In this document: piece by piece, positions 1-12,160 of the stretch | Layout: each line of letters starts with the position of its first letter | How positions within the stretch are numbered: the first letter of the stretch is position 1 | Source: Theobroma cacao | Lineage: Eukaryota; Streptophyta; Magnoliopsida; Malvales; Malvaceae | Length of the DNA stretch: 64,000 nt | NCBI RefSeq assembly: GCF_000208745.1 | Contig: NC_030857.1 | Location: 8,203,384-8,267,383, forward strand | Direction of reading: 5' to 3' | Made by a program: the position numbers and the translations under genes | Notes under the pieces: generated by a model | Told to the model about the DNA's origin: nothing | Seen by the model: the letters and a program-made list of their open reading frames with translations, nothing else | Database searches by the model: none

Positions 1-2522
1 TCATTCACAGTGGTCACCACATATTCATCTTTCAAATCAAATCATGCCATTCTTGATGCATGTTATCATAGTCAAACGAAATCAAATGAGTGGTCCTACC
101 CTGGACATGGTCAAATCACACTCGATGGCCAATCGACGGAGAATCAAATCACGCTCAAGGCAAAGTCATTGGCAGAGAAACAGATCACGTGCGTGCCATA
201 ACAACGGGTGGAGAACAAATTACGCACAATGCTGGAGCAACTGGTAAAAAATCATATCATCAACTGGAGTAATCTTCAAATGGTCGGCATCACCTAGAGT
301 AATCTCGACATATGGCATCAAAGCACTGCAAGTAAGATTAATGCCATTGTCCTTACTTATCACCATCCCTATAGGCACACAAAGTCATAAGGCGTGGGAC
401 TCCACTCAACCTCTAATCAAATCAACATTTGGAATTCATCCCTCAGACGGAACACATATCCACAAATTAGGCCATTATGCTTGTGACATTCCATGCGTCC
501 ATATCAAATCATATTCAAAATCAACGAGCTTCAATCATCTCTAAGCTTAGTATAATTCTAAATGCCTTTAAATCTCTAAAGCGTCATCAAACAAAACATA
601 ATCAATTTATAGGCCCTCATGCCCTTAACCCCACATGGGTATTCATCATATTCAATTCTATTAATCATGGCTTAACAGCCTTATGCATATCCTCAAATCA
701 ACCACAAATACGTGGGCGTTCATGCATATATCATGCCCATAAGTAATCATGGTCCTTCGGCCTCACATATTTAATATCACTCAATCGCTATGCCATTAAC
801 CCAAATACGTATCAGGCCATATACCTACTTGGCAGCCCATTCATCATAATTCAGCACAGTCATTAATCCATGATTCATATCGCACCATGTGTAAACCTCT
901 TGCTCTAGGTCCTGCATACCATGGGTTCCAATACAATACCACTCTTGGCTCACCACAAATTACACAAACACAAATTTCCTATCTTAGATAACTAATTAGC
1001 CTAGGCATCCTCATCTAGGCATACAATCATATTTGTTCTCTAGCCTAGGCACATACCTTTAGGCACACACACACATGCACACACATAAATATACACATCA
1101 ATTCTCTAGCATAGGCATTCTCATATAGGTATACACACACATTTAAGTACCATGGCAGTGCATACATTACGTGAGATGCATCACATGCATTTAATTAAAT
1201 CTCACTCACCTCGAAAATCAAAGGCGCTCCTATAATTGAGCTATAATCCTTGGCCTTTAGCCTTACTATAGCTTACCAACGAGTTAGGTGACTTCAACTT
1301 TCCCTTAAACACATTAAAACATCATAAAAATATTTATTTCCTAGCTTTTGAAAATATCCAGCTTTTCATAAACACCCAAATTCAATATACATGTTCATTC
1401 TTCCAACAAATGAGCTAAATCCTTACCTTAGAAGCTGGGCTACCTAATCCTTAGCACTAAATCCCTAGCAAACTCAAGGGAGAAAAATCTCACCAAAGTT
1501 GGACCAAATTGAATCTAAGTTATTAACCAATTAAATTGAAAATCAAATGATAAAAACGCTTAATATTACCTCCAAAAGTGTTTCTCAAGCTTAGATCTAG
1601 CTCAAACAAGCTCTAAATGCCATTTGGGGACTTAGGGTTTCGTATGAAGTACAGAGAAAAATAGAGAGAGAATGGGTTTTGTTTTAAAAAGAAGGAATAC
1701 CTAAAATCCCTTTTTATTTTTTACCTTCATACATGGATGTATCGATACATTTAGGAATGTATCGATACATTCTTAACAAATTCCCTCTAAATGTATCGAT
1801 ACATGAGGCCATGTATTGATACATGTTATTCAATTTGCTCTCGACTTCAAATGTATTGATATATTTGTACAATGTATCGATAGATGTTCATCTTTCCTCA
1901 AATCTATTGATACATCATCATATGTATCGATATAAAATCCTTAGAATGCCTCACATTGTTCTTTCTACCAAGAATGTATCGATACATGAGGGGATATATC
2001 AATACATTTTCCCCTGTAGGCAATTTTAAGTCTTTCTAAGTTTCAAAAATCCAACTTAACACCCCAAATCCAATCCTTGTTAAGCTCATACCTCAAATAG
2101 CTCATATAATTCAAATCCTCATTCATATATTCTCAAATAGACATCAAATTAAATCAAATCCTCAAACTATAAGATTAATTCATCATTTTTATTGATATTT
2201 TCCTTAACATCATATTTAAGTGTCAAAGTGCCAAACATATGCACAATTCCATTGAAAACTGTCCTTTATACCAATATTCATAGTCATACACCAATAAGTG
2301 TAGTCATATTCACCAAAGTTCAATTTAGCTCACCAATTAGCTTAACTATTTCATCATATTATCAAAATCCTTAATGTACAGTAAAATTCAAAGGTTTTCT
2401 CTATAGACCATAATTGCTCATATGTATGCTCGACAAGCATATACATCAAGTATTCAAGTTTACTTATCAAATCACTTGGCTAACATTACATTTAGGCCAT
2501 ATCAAAAATCAAAGGTGTTACA
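1..2522 (-). mobile_element. LTR-like retrotransposon block (copy E)
   Basis: The block is non-coding, and its right edge reads TGTAACACC on the minus strand, a common start of plant Ty3/Gypsy LTRs. About 890 bases downstream on that strand (near 1628-1640) is a transcript-leader-like AAACCCTAAG. The left end lies outside the window and no target duplication could be tested. All ORFs here are short and lack recognisable domains. The LTR call is inference from the edge motif and from the resemblance in layout to copies A-C. Confidence 0.5.
1735..2012. repeat. Cluster of ATGTATCGATACAT palindromes
   Basis: About ten perfect or near-perfect copies of the 14-base palindrome ATGTATCGATACAT occur within 280 bases, mostly as pairs separated by 8-25 bases. 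Variants such as TGTATTGATACAT and TGTATCGATAGAT show decay by point mutation. The cluster lies inside the LTR-like block E. A similar cluster sits in a different LTR at 10.3-10.7 kb. Confidence 0.85.
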
Positions 2523-3700
2523 GGTCTAGTAGATTTTCTTTTTCTAAAACCTTTGGCCTTGGTGGCCATTGTCTTTTGCCTTTTCCATAGGGTTTTGTAA
2601 GGACAGATTTTATTGCCACTGTGTTTTCCCTTTCTTGATCCATTTTTTTTCCATTACCTTTTTCATCTATCTTTTCTGTCTTAACTTCTTGCTATGCAAC
2701 TGATGTTGCTTTAGAATAGCCTGTTGCCCTTTTTGCTTCTTCTCTCACTAGTTGAGAAATGAAGTTTTCCATGAGTATTTCTTTGGAGGTACTTGGTGTT
2801 GTTGTTAATGTTGTTTTCGCAGCTTGCGAAGACTTCTCCCAATCATCTATTTCTACTTCATTTTCCTTTTCTAACTTCTTTCTCATTTTTTCCATCTTAC
2901 TCTGCTTCTTTTCTAGTTCCCATTTCTGCTTCAATTTCAACTACTATTTCAACATTTTGGTTCTTTTTCTCAGGTTCTGCTATTGGAACCTCAAAAGGAG
3001 TCTCATCGGCATCTTTAGTAGCTTCAGTTTCAATATCAGAAGCATAAACCTCAACCTCCTCTATAATAGTCCTTTCATTTAAAGAGCTTTCTATTGTGCC
3101 TTTTCTTTAGGAGTAAAGATTTTAGCTTCTTTTCCTTTAAGAAGAAAGTTATGAATGTTTTGAAAACTTTCTTTTATCTTTTTTATCTTCTCTTCCATTT
3201 TCCTTTCTCTTTCAACTTGTGCAGTCAGCTTCCCATCCATCCTCAACAATAGGTCAAGTATAATAGCATTAGGATTGATGGTTGGCTTGTGCTGGATGAA
3301 GGTGGCACAAGGGCTTCACTTTTAAGGGTTGCAGGTGCACCTTTAAGGAACTTGATGCATTCTTTTCCTACTAACTTGTACCCCATCTTGAGGAACTTGA
3401 TGCATTCTGTTCCTGCTAGCTCGTACCCCATCTTTATAAGGTTACCTAGGAAAATTCCTTTTTCCTTGCTTTTGGTTAGATCAGTTTGATATTTGATACT
3501 TTAGAATCCTTTTTTCTTGCAGAGAGAAGATATAATTTTCTCAAAAGGCAAATTGTTACTGGTGCATGCCCTTTTTATTCTCTCAATCATGTATCTTCCA
3601 ACATTAAATGGAATTTCATTTAGAGCAAACTCAATAAGCCAAAGGTCTTAAGCATTTACATAGCTAAAGCTACTGCTTCTGCCATGAAGTGTAAATGCCA
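2523..3700 (-). pseudogene. Decayed plant retroelement/transposon ORF
   Basis: Read on the minus strand, several frames give fragments resembling the gag-like or 'putative plant transposon protein' ORFs common in plant LTR elements. Around 3660-3560 there is a stretch with IERIKRA-like wording, followed near 3431-3243 by a Pro/Ser-rich part with an internal duplication (two copies of a MGY-LxGxECIKFLK-type segment). Further on, near 2940-2692, is a Lys/Glu-rich coiled-coil-like tail. Frame changes and stops separate the parts, so no intact protein is made. Family assignment is by resemblance only. Confidence 0.45.
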
Positions 3701-3799
3701 AAAAGTAATGAAATATTCGCATGTACTTAACCTTAATGATTGAATTCTATAACTTCATTTAAGTGATAGAATTGCTTATAGTGCTTAATTTCATAACTT

Positions 3800-6700
3800 A
3801 AGTCAAGTTTGATCATGACATATATATTTATATTGTGTGCTGAAATAGTTGAAATTTATTTTGAATATACATTTAAATGCTAACTATGTCTTCATTGAAC
3901 CTTAATGTTTACATGTCTTCGACCGAGGTATATATATAACCGAATTTTGTGCCCCTCTAGTAGGCTGGTCCACAGAACCCGCCCACTATAGCAAGCTAAA
4001 CCTACTATACAATAAAATTTTGACAACATGACATGACTAATATTATACTACCTAGCCTGTAAATGTAAAACAGAACAATTCATATAGTTCACAAACCACA
4101 ATTCCAGCCAGTCATGCCAACACATTATCATAAGCCATCAATTAGAACCATAAATTTACAACACATCAAGTGGTCTCCAGTTACTCTATTTTCAAAGCCA
4201 TTATTCAATTTCAAGACAATTTATAAAATCATTTTATTTAAACATATTTTTGTTTATAAAACTTAAAAATTAACCATTTAACTCATTTTCCATAAAATTC
4301 ACAAAATCGAATAAAAAGACCACTTTAGATAATTAAAATGATGATAAGGTTACTCATTATTTCGGAAGTCAAATTTTTAGAGTACTTCGACTATCGATCC
4401 TCGGGTACAATTTTTTTGCCTTTATTGGAGGATTCACCACCTAGACATAATGCACAATCAAGCAATTTACCACATTGGTGCTAAATCATTATAAAACTAT
4501 ATGGATTCATGAAATGGAATGCAAATTGTTCGGATTATCGTCCAAACACGGTGTTCTACACAAATTCAATTGTGTACCTAAATAAAACGGTATTGGCCTA
4601 ATTCGATCTATCACTGGATTAATTGGCCAATATGTCCAATTCAACTCCAATTAACTCCATTTTTCTTCCAATTCTCCAAACCATCAAACACAAGTCAAAT
4701 AGCATAAAATTTATGAAATACCCCATACTTTGATATAGTGATAAATAAAGTTGATTTAAGCCTCGAACTAGATCAAATAGAGAATTCACGATGAAATTAA
4801 GAATTTTAAAGTCTCAGAATGGTTTAATATGGTAATTCGGAGTTTGAGGTATGATTTGGAGTCAATCCGAAAAATTGACTGGTTAGGGGTGAAATGGTCA
4901 TTTGCCACCTGGGGACAAAATGGAAATTTTTAGAAAAGATTTTTGACCCCATTTGACTTATTGGAGTAAGATTTGAGGTTTAGAAGTGAAAAATTTTAAT
5001 TTCTGTATAATTTGGAGAAAAATGGTAAAATAGTAATTTTGCCATCCGAAATCGAAAATTTAATTTTTGAAAGGATTTTGATCAAATTTAATTATTTGGA
5101 GTATGAAATGAGTATGAGGAGTGCAAATTATGCATTATGGTAAATTTTTAATTTTTGGGGTAAAAATGTAATTTTTGAAAAGTTCAGGGGCAAAAGTGTA
5201 ATTTTGAAAAATTTGCTCCACCAAAACTTTGGAAAAATCTGGAAATTTCACTTAAGACTTGGATAAGTCAAAGGGAATGCATGGTGGAAAAAGTAGGACA
5301 AATGGATGGCTAGAAAAAAAAATGAATTAATAAAATATTTAAAATATGAATAAAATAATATTATTTCATTAAACAATAAAAAAGGCATAAAAAAATCAGC
5401 CCACCCATTCTTCTTCTTCAACATTCGGCCAAGCAAGAAACAAGAGAGAGAAAGGAGAAAATAAAACCCTAGCTAAGAAATTTAAAGGGAAAATAGGTGG
5501 AAATTCAAAAATCAAGTGAAAAAAGGTAACATTTCTTAAATTTGTCTTGTGCTTTACCTTTCCCATGCATTTTCCATCATTTTTCATGGTTGAATCATGT
5601 GATTTGAGGATGATTTGAATTCTGGTCATATGGGTTTAGAGAGAGAAAGTTGTTAGATAAATTTGATTTTGAGCTATGTTAGTGTTTAGTGTTAGTTTAG
5701 CATGTTTATGAGTAAAACAACAAGAAAAATATTTATCTTCTCCATGAATTTCCCTAGGCCGAATCTAGCCAATGGTATGTGAGGATGAGGTTGACTTTAT
5801 TTTAAGAGAATTGGGTGGAAAAATGATGAATTATGAGGTTGGAAATTAAATGGGAATTTTCGGTGCAATAAATTGAAATTTTTACCCACTAGGGGTAAAA
5901 GCGTAATTTATAGTCCGAACTGATAAATTGGACCAAATTCACAGTCATTGAGGTATTGTGGATATAATTGGATAATTGAAATTGAAATGGATGGAATTGG
6001 AGTCGAATTGGGGATTTTAGGAATTTACACCGTGTATAGGCGAGTTAGGTCGGACACCGCAATTAAGCGATTGTCTAGACATTTCAAATCCTATCTAGTG
6101 CATACGCATGGATAAGAGCCTGAAATAATTTATGATAAATTGACACAATTTATTGAATTTTGTGTCATGGATTATGGATAGGTGGTGAGTCAATTGTTTC
6201 GGGTAAGAGACTGCACCCGAGGGCGGAAGATAGGAGTATTTCTACTCCTAATACTGTGAGTAAACTTATTATCGTCTTAATTATCTAGAGTAGTTTTATA
6301 CAATTGTGTGATTTTATAAAAAAATGAGTTTAAATGGTAAATTGCTATGTTTTAAGAGAAATTGTGATTTTATAAAATGATTTTATAAATTTTCTGAAAA
6401 ATCGAATATTGGTTTTGAAAATAGAGTAATTGGAGACTGCCTGCTTGTGTTGTAAATTTATGGTTTTAAATTGAATGGCTTATGACAATATATGAGCATG
6501 AATGGCTAAACTGATTTTGGTGTCAGAATTATTTGTATTGTGTATTCAGCCTTGAGAGGCTAGATTGCGATAAATTGTCATGCCATGCTAGAATAAATTT
6601 TATTGAATTGGTGGAGTATATATTAATTATTTACTGCATAGGGGGTTCCGTGGATCAGCCTATTAGAGGGGCACGGTAAACTCCATTATATTATTACCTC

Positions 6701-8822
6701 GAACGGAGAGGCGCGTAGGGTATCTCTTGGGGTAAAGCTTAGGGTTCACTTCACGTCAAACCACCACGTGAAGGGGAACTCAGCCAACGCCAAGGAACGG
6801 CTGTATTTTTCTCAAACTAAAAATATATTTTAAGTGTATACAAAATTTTAACAGCCTTGGCGGACTCGGTTGGATGCTCTGCGCAAGGTATCACCGAGTA
6901 TGAGTTTTGGCACGAGCCAAAGTTTTAAGAAATTCATAAGCCAAGTTGATTACTCGATTTATATGGATTGATTTTATTTGGTTGAAATGAACTGAAAGGT
7001 AATGAAATTACGGTATGATGACTTATTTTAATTGTCTCCATTTACTCGGCTTTAGATACTTTAGATGGTATCTGTTTACTCACTGGGATTAAAAAATCTC
7101 ACCCCTTCTTCTTATACATTTTTCAGGCTCAAGACAGTTTGTAGATAGTCGAGTAGGACGAGAACTAAGCTCGAAACTGCATTATAGAAAGTAAGAGTTC
7201 ATAGTCTTACATCCTCTTGGTCAATTGGGGCCCACGTGTCATTACAGATCAAAACTTATATTTTGGTTATCTGTATTTCTATTCATACAATTTTTACTTT
7301 ACTTTCATGTGCAAAAAATTATTTACGAATATTTCTATAAAAATTTATTTTATGAGAAAATAGAATATTTTATTTATTATTTTTGAATAGTACTAGTTGT
7401 CAACAATTTACTTTCAAATGAACGTTTTAGATACTTAATTGTTTTTAAATCATTAAATATATATTTTCTGCTTACCTACTACATTTTTAGCAAGTTTTGA
7501 GATTTTTGACGAAAAATTACGAAAATATCTCTGTGAGCCAGAAAATAATATTTTATTATTCTTATTTAAAAATGACTTATGATTTTTTTTGAAATGCGAG
7601 ATTTAATAACTGTTGCTCACCGGGGAGATGCGGAAGTTGATGCTAAGCCTTGCGGGGTTTCAATCGGCATTCGGGGTGAAGAATGTCTGTCGAGGCCTCG
7701 CGGCGGTTGTCACGAGCCCGATGGGGAGTTCCGGGTCGTGACAATTTAGCAAAATTATCTTCACATTTTCTCTTGGAAATTTCAGCCATGGTGAGTGCAT
7801 CAACACTATGATTTTTCGTACTCGATTTTCTCACCATAATTCATCATTTCCTCATCAATTCACTTGAAATAAAATCAAAATCATCATCAATATTTCACAT
7901 GAAAAATTCGACCAATGATGGGTGATGGGAGAAAATGAATTATTCTTGTTGGTTTTTCATGCTACACATCATTAACTAACTAAGAACACTAGCATATCTT
8001 AAAATCTAACGAAATCAAGCATCAAAACTCCTCCCCCCATGTCCGGCCAGCAAGAGGCCCATCATGAAACCATGTGATTCAACCATGGAAAATGCAAAAG
8101 AATGCATAGGAAAGGTAGATCACAAGCTAAAATTGAAAAATCTTACCTTTTTTTCTTGTTTCCTTGAATTTTCACACTTTTCCCTTGAATTTTTTCCACC
8201 TAGGGTTTTTGTTCTTCTTTTCTTCCTTTGTTCTTCCTTTGGCCAGCCATAATGAAGAGAAATAGGCTGATTTTGTGCTGATTTTAAAGCTAAATAATAA
8301 ATGGATACAAATTTGACACATGTCACCGTTCCATTGGTCCATGTGTCATACTTACCCATTAAGCAATCTCTCTCTACAACTTAAATTTTTTCAATTATCC
8401 ATGATAATATTAGGTAAAATCCATGTGCTGGACAAGTGTTGGGTGGTGTAAAATTACCATTTTGCCCCTAAGGTGGCAAAATGACTATTTTACCCCTATG
8501 CTCTAAAAAATGTCGGAATTAAAATTTTTCACTTCTCAAACTCAAATTATGTTCTAAATAGTCAATCTTGATCAAAAACTTCTTCCAATATTCAAATCTT
8601 AACCTCGGGTGGCAAAATGACCATTTTACCCCTAGATCATGAAAATTCCAATTTGACTCCAAATCGGTCCTTGAACTCCGAATCACCATTTTTAGTCATT
8701 CTAGGAACTTAAAATTCTAAATTTCATCTTAAAACCTCTATTTGGATTAGTTCAAGACTTAATTTAACTTAATTGCACTACTAGGTACACTACCGTCTTT
8801 TAATGATTTTCGGGGCTTTTCA
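3800..8822 (-). mobile_element. LTR-like copy C, interrupted by copy A
   Basis: Two pieces (about 3800-4713 and 7749-8822) are reverse-complement relatives of copies A and B. The right edge reads TGAAAAGCCCC on the minus strand, matching the start of copy A (TGAAATACCCC). The leader-like part with AACCCTAGG and the splice-donor-like AAAGGTAAG lies near 8210-8141 on the minus strand. The left end is unclear: similarity fades left of about 3900, so that side is truncated or diverged. Copy A (4714-7743) interrupts it, flanked by ATTTA on both sides. Confidence 0.65.
4714..7743 (+). mobile_element. LTR-like copy A (probable solo LTR)
   Basis: The 3030-base unit has TG...CA ends (TGAAATACCCC to GTCGTGACA) and is flanked by the 5-base duplication ATTTA (4709-4713 and 7744-7748). 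It shares long stretches with copy B, for example around 6250-6390 against 35035-35170. It has no gag or pol coding, so it looks like a solo LTR or a very long non-autonomous element. Strand is assigned from the AACCCTAGC leader and donor-like AAAGGTAAC near 5465-5530 and is an inference. The right end is unusually GC-rich for the area (7610-7740). Confidence 0.7.
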
Positions 8823-8829
8823 AGTATGC

Positions 8830-9570
8830 AAGCATATTGTCAATCGCATGAATGACATGGCTAATATTTTATAAGGTAGGGCTTGACACGATGAGTGTCA
8901 AATGTCTTTCATTCTATGATCGCATTCTTCACCTGACAGTGTTCCATACTCTTCACCCTCAAGGCACAAATTACTCAACCATCAAAAGTGAGGATTTTTG
9001 GTTTTTGTATTGCATTAAAACCAACCAGCATGTCAACCTAGCCAAATTCATACTTGAGGACATGTTAAAAATCATAACCAAGTCTATGAAGACCCTTCTC
9101 TATGGCATGGCCATTAATGCTGTCATCGACTTTGTGGGCATCAACACTAGGCGTGATCTTCCTAAGCAACATGCGATGCACACGAAGATCAATGAGCACA
9201 CCATCAATAAATTTGGTTTTGTGCATGTTAATAACTTTTGGGTCTGAAAAGAAACTATCCATGAACTTGAGTTTGTTGGGGATGAGGGTCATAAGGATAC
9301 CTTTGCTGAGCCTAGTACCGCTCTTAGTGCAGCCCTTAATGTTGGTCCGAGTGTTCAACTGAGTGTTGGCCCTAGTTGTCCACCCATGTCCACCGCCTTT
9401 GATAATGAGCAAGCCTATTCTCGATTATTATCTTTTATGGAATCTATGGATGCTCGTGTCAATCACAGGCTGGATGCTTTAGAGGCACAAAATTGAGAGT
9501 TACTTTACCATCAGCAACTACTCGAGGAGCAATTCAATGCATTTTGCGCTCACTTTCCACCGCCTCATTG
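8830..9570 (+). pseudogene. Gag-like retroelement ORF remnant
   Basis: An open frame from 8852 to 9247 continues after a stop to about 9510, with wording such as LHLTVFHTLHPQGTN and LEDMLKIITKS. It resembles the N-terminal ORFs of plant LTR elements of the 'putative plant transposon protein' type. The later part has a Ser/Pro-rich linker and a Q/L-rich helical end (near 9480-9570). Internal stops near 9247 and 9496 show it is broken. No protease, reverse transcriptase or integrase follows. It lies directly 3' of copy C and 5' of the LTR at 10153, so it may be internal sequence of the element owning that LTR. Confidence 0.5.
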
Positions 9571-10152
9571 AGCTTCTCCCATAGGACTAGCCTATCCCTC
9601 TTCACTTTCTTTGTCCTTATTGGACTAGTCGGCCATATTCCATTCATTTTCATCATTGCTGATTCTTAACATTTTATTCTATGTTATTTTGGATTTTATT
9701 TCTTGATGTTACATGGTCTTTGACAATTGATTTTGGCTTGTCATTTTCTTCTTGTTGCTTTATGGACACATGCTTACCTTTTTATTTTGATCAATTCATA
9801 TTTCTACTCTTTTATATTTTTTAAATGACTCCTTTTGATGCATTATTATTTCTGTCCTTAGATGCTACCTCTTTATTTATATTTGATATCTTCATTTGTT
9901 ATCCTGCATATCTCCCTTCCCATTCTTTACCTATTTCTGTTTATCCTTCTTTTTTTTTATATAACAAAAAAAGGGAGAATAAAGAGCAAATTTTTTCTAC
10001 CAAATCTAAGCACTTTTCAAATTTTTTTAAGACCTTTAAATTAAAAGGGAGGACTCAAAATTACAAACAATCCATAGATCTTCAAAAGACAAGAAAATCA
10101 ATTTCTTTAACAAATTTTGCTCATTACTTTTGTCATATAAAAAAAGGGGTGA
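9571..10152 (+). mobile_element. AT-rich 3' internal region with polypurine tract
   Basis: This stretch has no coding. It is T-rich, then A-rich, and ends in a purine run (AAAAAAGGGGTGA, about 10139-10151) directly before TGTTA. That is the usual arrangement of a polypurine tract at the 3' LTR boundary. Confidence 0.5.
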
Positions 10153-11340
10153 TTGTTAACTCAATAGTATTCAAATCAAATTTTATGTTTTGAAATGAAA
10201 AAAATAAATGACCAAAATTCATCCAAGTCTTCGAATGTTAAGTTCTCAAATCTCCAAATGATGTCAAATGAGTTTGAAAAAGAAAAACAATGAAAAAGGC
10301 TTTGAAAAATGCATTCTGGTCCAAATCTATTGATACATGTTCTTCATGTATCGATACAGTTGGACAAGTATCGATAGATTTCAAAGTCTATCAATACATG
10401 TTCTTGAACAAAGTCAAAAATTGAAAAGTCAAACTTATTCTATCGATACATTAACAAATATATAGATAGAAATGCAGCAAAATGCACACTGCCTTAAAAG
10501 TATTGATGCATGAAAATGTATCGATACATTTTAAGCAAAATGTCAAAACCCTTGCAAGAAAGTTCAAATGTATTAATACATATACAAATGTATCGATACA
10601 TGTCAGCGAGAATTCAAAAATAAAAAGGAATGTATCGATACATTCACTTATATATCGATACAATATGACCGTTGGAGCTTTGAATGAAGAGAAGAATGGC
10701 TACTTTCACATTAAATGCACTCGCAACTAGCTTTGAAGTTTCAACAACTACAAATACAAGCCTCTTCAGCATTTATGAAGGTTGAAAAACTTAAAAACAC
10801 AAATCAAGGAGAAGAATCAGCCAAAACTCCTTGTACTCTTCTTGAATCCTTAAAGACTTTTAGTTCAGCATTTGTTGAGTTATCACTTCTTCATTAAACA
10901 TTGTACCAAATTCTCTATTCAGCCTTTAAGAGGCATATTAGCTACACTTATATTCCTTTCATTGTACTTGCTTAAGTGGTTATACTTTAACCAATAGAAA
11001 AAGTGGAGTAGTTGTGCCTTAACCATAAAAAGGCATTGTATTGAACTTTGATCAAATAATGGATTTCAAACTTCTTTGTAAATCTAAGGGAGAGAACGTA
11101 GGCAAAGAGGCCGAACCTCTATAAAATACTTATGTCAATTTTTCAACTCTTACTTTTACTTGAAATTTAATTTTCTTTCATTGATTAAGAGGTCAATTAC
11201 TTTGTTTATCTTCAAATTGAGCACTTGAATTAAAAAGGGATTTTACCTGGTTAAAAATTCCAAAAGGTTCTTCAAAATTTCAAAACAATCCAATTCACCC
11301 CCCTCTTGGATTTATCTATATTGAGCTTATTAATCTAACA
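10153..11340 (+). mobile_element. LTR with TGTTA...TAACA ends
   Basis: The 1188-base unit begins TGTTAACTC after a polypurine tract and ends ATCTAACA, giving 5-base inverted ends. It contains a palindrome cluster at about 10325-10665. No second copy was found in the window, so the partner 5' LTR is lost or lies elsewhere. Superfamily (Copia or Gypsy) is not decided. Confidence 0.6.
10325..10665. repeat. Second cluster of TGTATCGATACAT palindromes
   Basis: At least ten perfect or one-to-two-mismatch copies of the ATCGAT-centred palindrome occur, several in facing pairs. An example is TTGATACATG, a few bases, then CATGTATCGAT. They lie in the first half of the LTR at 10153-11340. Confidence 0.85.
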
Positions 11341-12152
11341 ATTTTCGATTTCATGTTTACTTAAAGTGTGCAAGACATCCTAAGGGATAGTCTAAGCTAA
11401 GGTAAGCTTAGGACTTATTATAAAAGGGTTAGAGCTTGGGTTTGAAGCTCACCGTGTAAAAACTTGGTAGAAGCTATTAATTCCACCAGTTTTAGTGAAA
11501 TTGGATTGAAAATCCTTGATTGGGAAGATTAAGGTAATTGATGTAGGTCAGGTGGATCGAACTACTATAAATATTGTATTTTGTCCACATCTCATAACCT
11601 CTCTTTACTTGGTGTTTGATAACCTTAACAAGTTTTTAAACCATCCATCTTAAATCTTCCAAATAGATTTTAAATTTCAAAAGCAAACCTCAAAAAGATT
11701 TTTAAGTCTTATTTGCCCCCTCTAACACTCCTTTTGGGACGAACAAATTTTTTAAGCAACAGCTAATGCTTTTGTTGTTCTGATAGTACTAGGTTGTGAT
11801 TTCTTTTGGTAGGTTGATAGAAATGTGATGGAAACATTTTTAAAGGGAGACACAAAATGGTGTGGTTGATGGGGACTTTTTCCTATGAAGTTTATATGCA
11901 TTTGTTTGATTTATGAGTGGGTAATGTTAGAAAACCACTCAAAAAGAACTGGCAACAAGCTAAGTACCGATTATGTTTTCATTTCTTACCTAGATGTTTT
12001 TAGGGATTGAAGTTGATATTTTTGGCAAGGACGAATTTCTTGGTTTGAGATGTTTGATGGACTTTGTCGAAGTCTAACAATTTCTCTTGTTAAATTGTTC
12101 TTGTACAGCATTTTGAATCAATGAAATCACATACCTTTCAAAAAAAAAAATA
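11341..12152 (+). mobile_element. Older LTR tail and retroelement 3' end
   Basis: The first 400 bases resemble the end of plant Copia-type LTRs, with a GATGTAGGTCAGGTGGATCG and ACTATAAATATTG arrangement and a CCCCCTCTAACA-like finish. The next 400 bases end in AATGAAATCAC followed by an A-run at 12140-12150, like the 3' end of a reverse-transcribed copy. No coding remains. Both readings are tentative. Confidence 0.35.
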
Positions 12153-12160
12153 GAATCAAC

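Noticed and set aside
5396..5629. ORF with a relative at 8064-8252 on the other strand
   Set aside because: The similarity reflects LTR-like copies A and C. The frame lies over a leader-like region, is not kept open in copy B and has no domain.
8852..9247. Possible host gene of 131 residues
   Set aside because: The wording and position next to a polypurine tract and LTR fit a retroelement gag-like fragment, and the frame breaks downstream.
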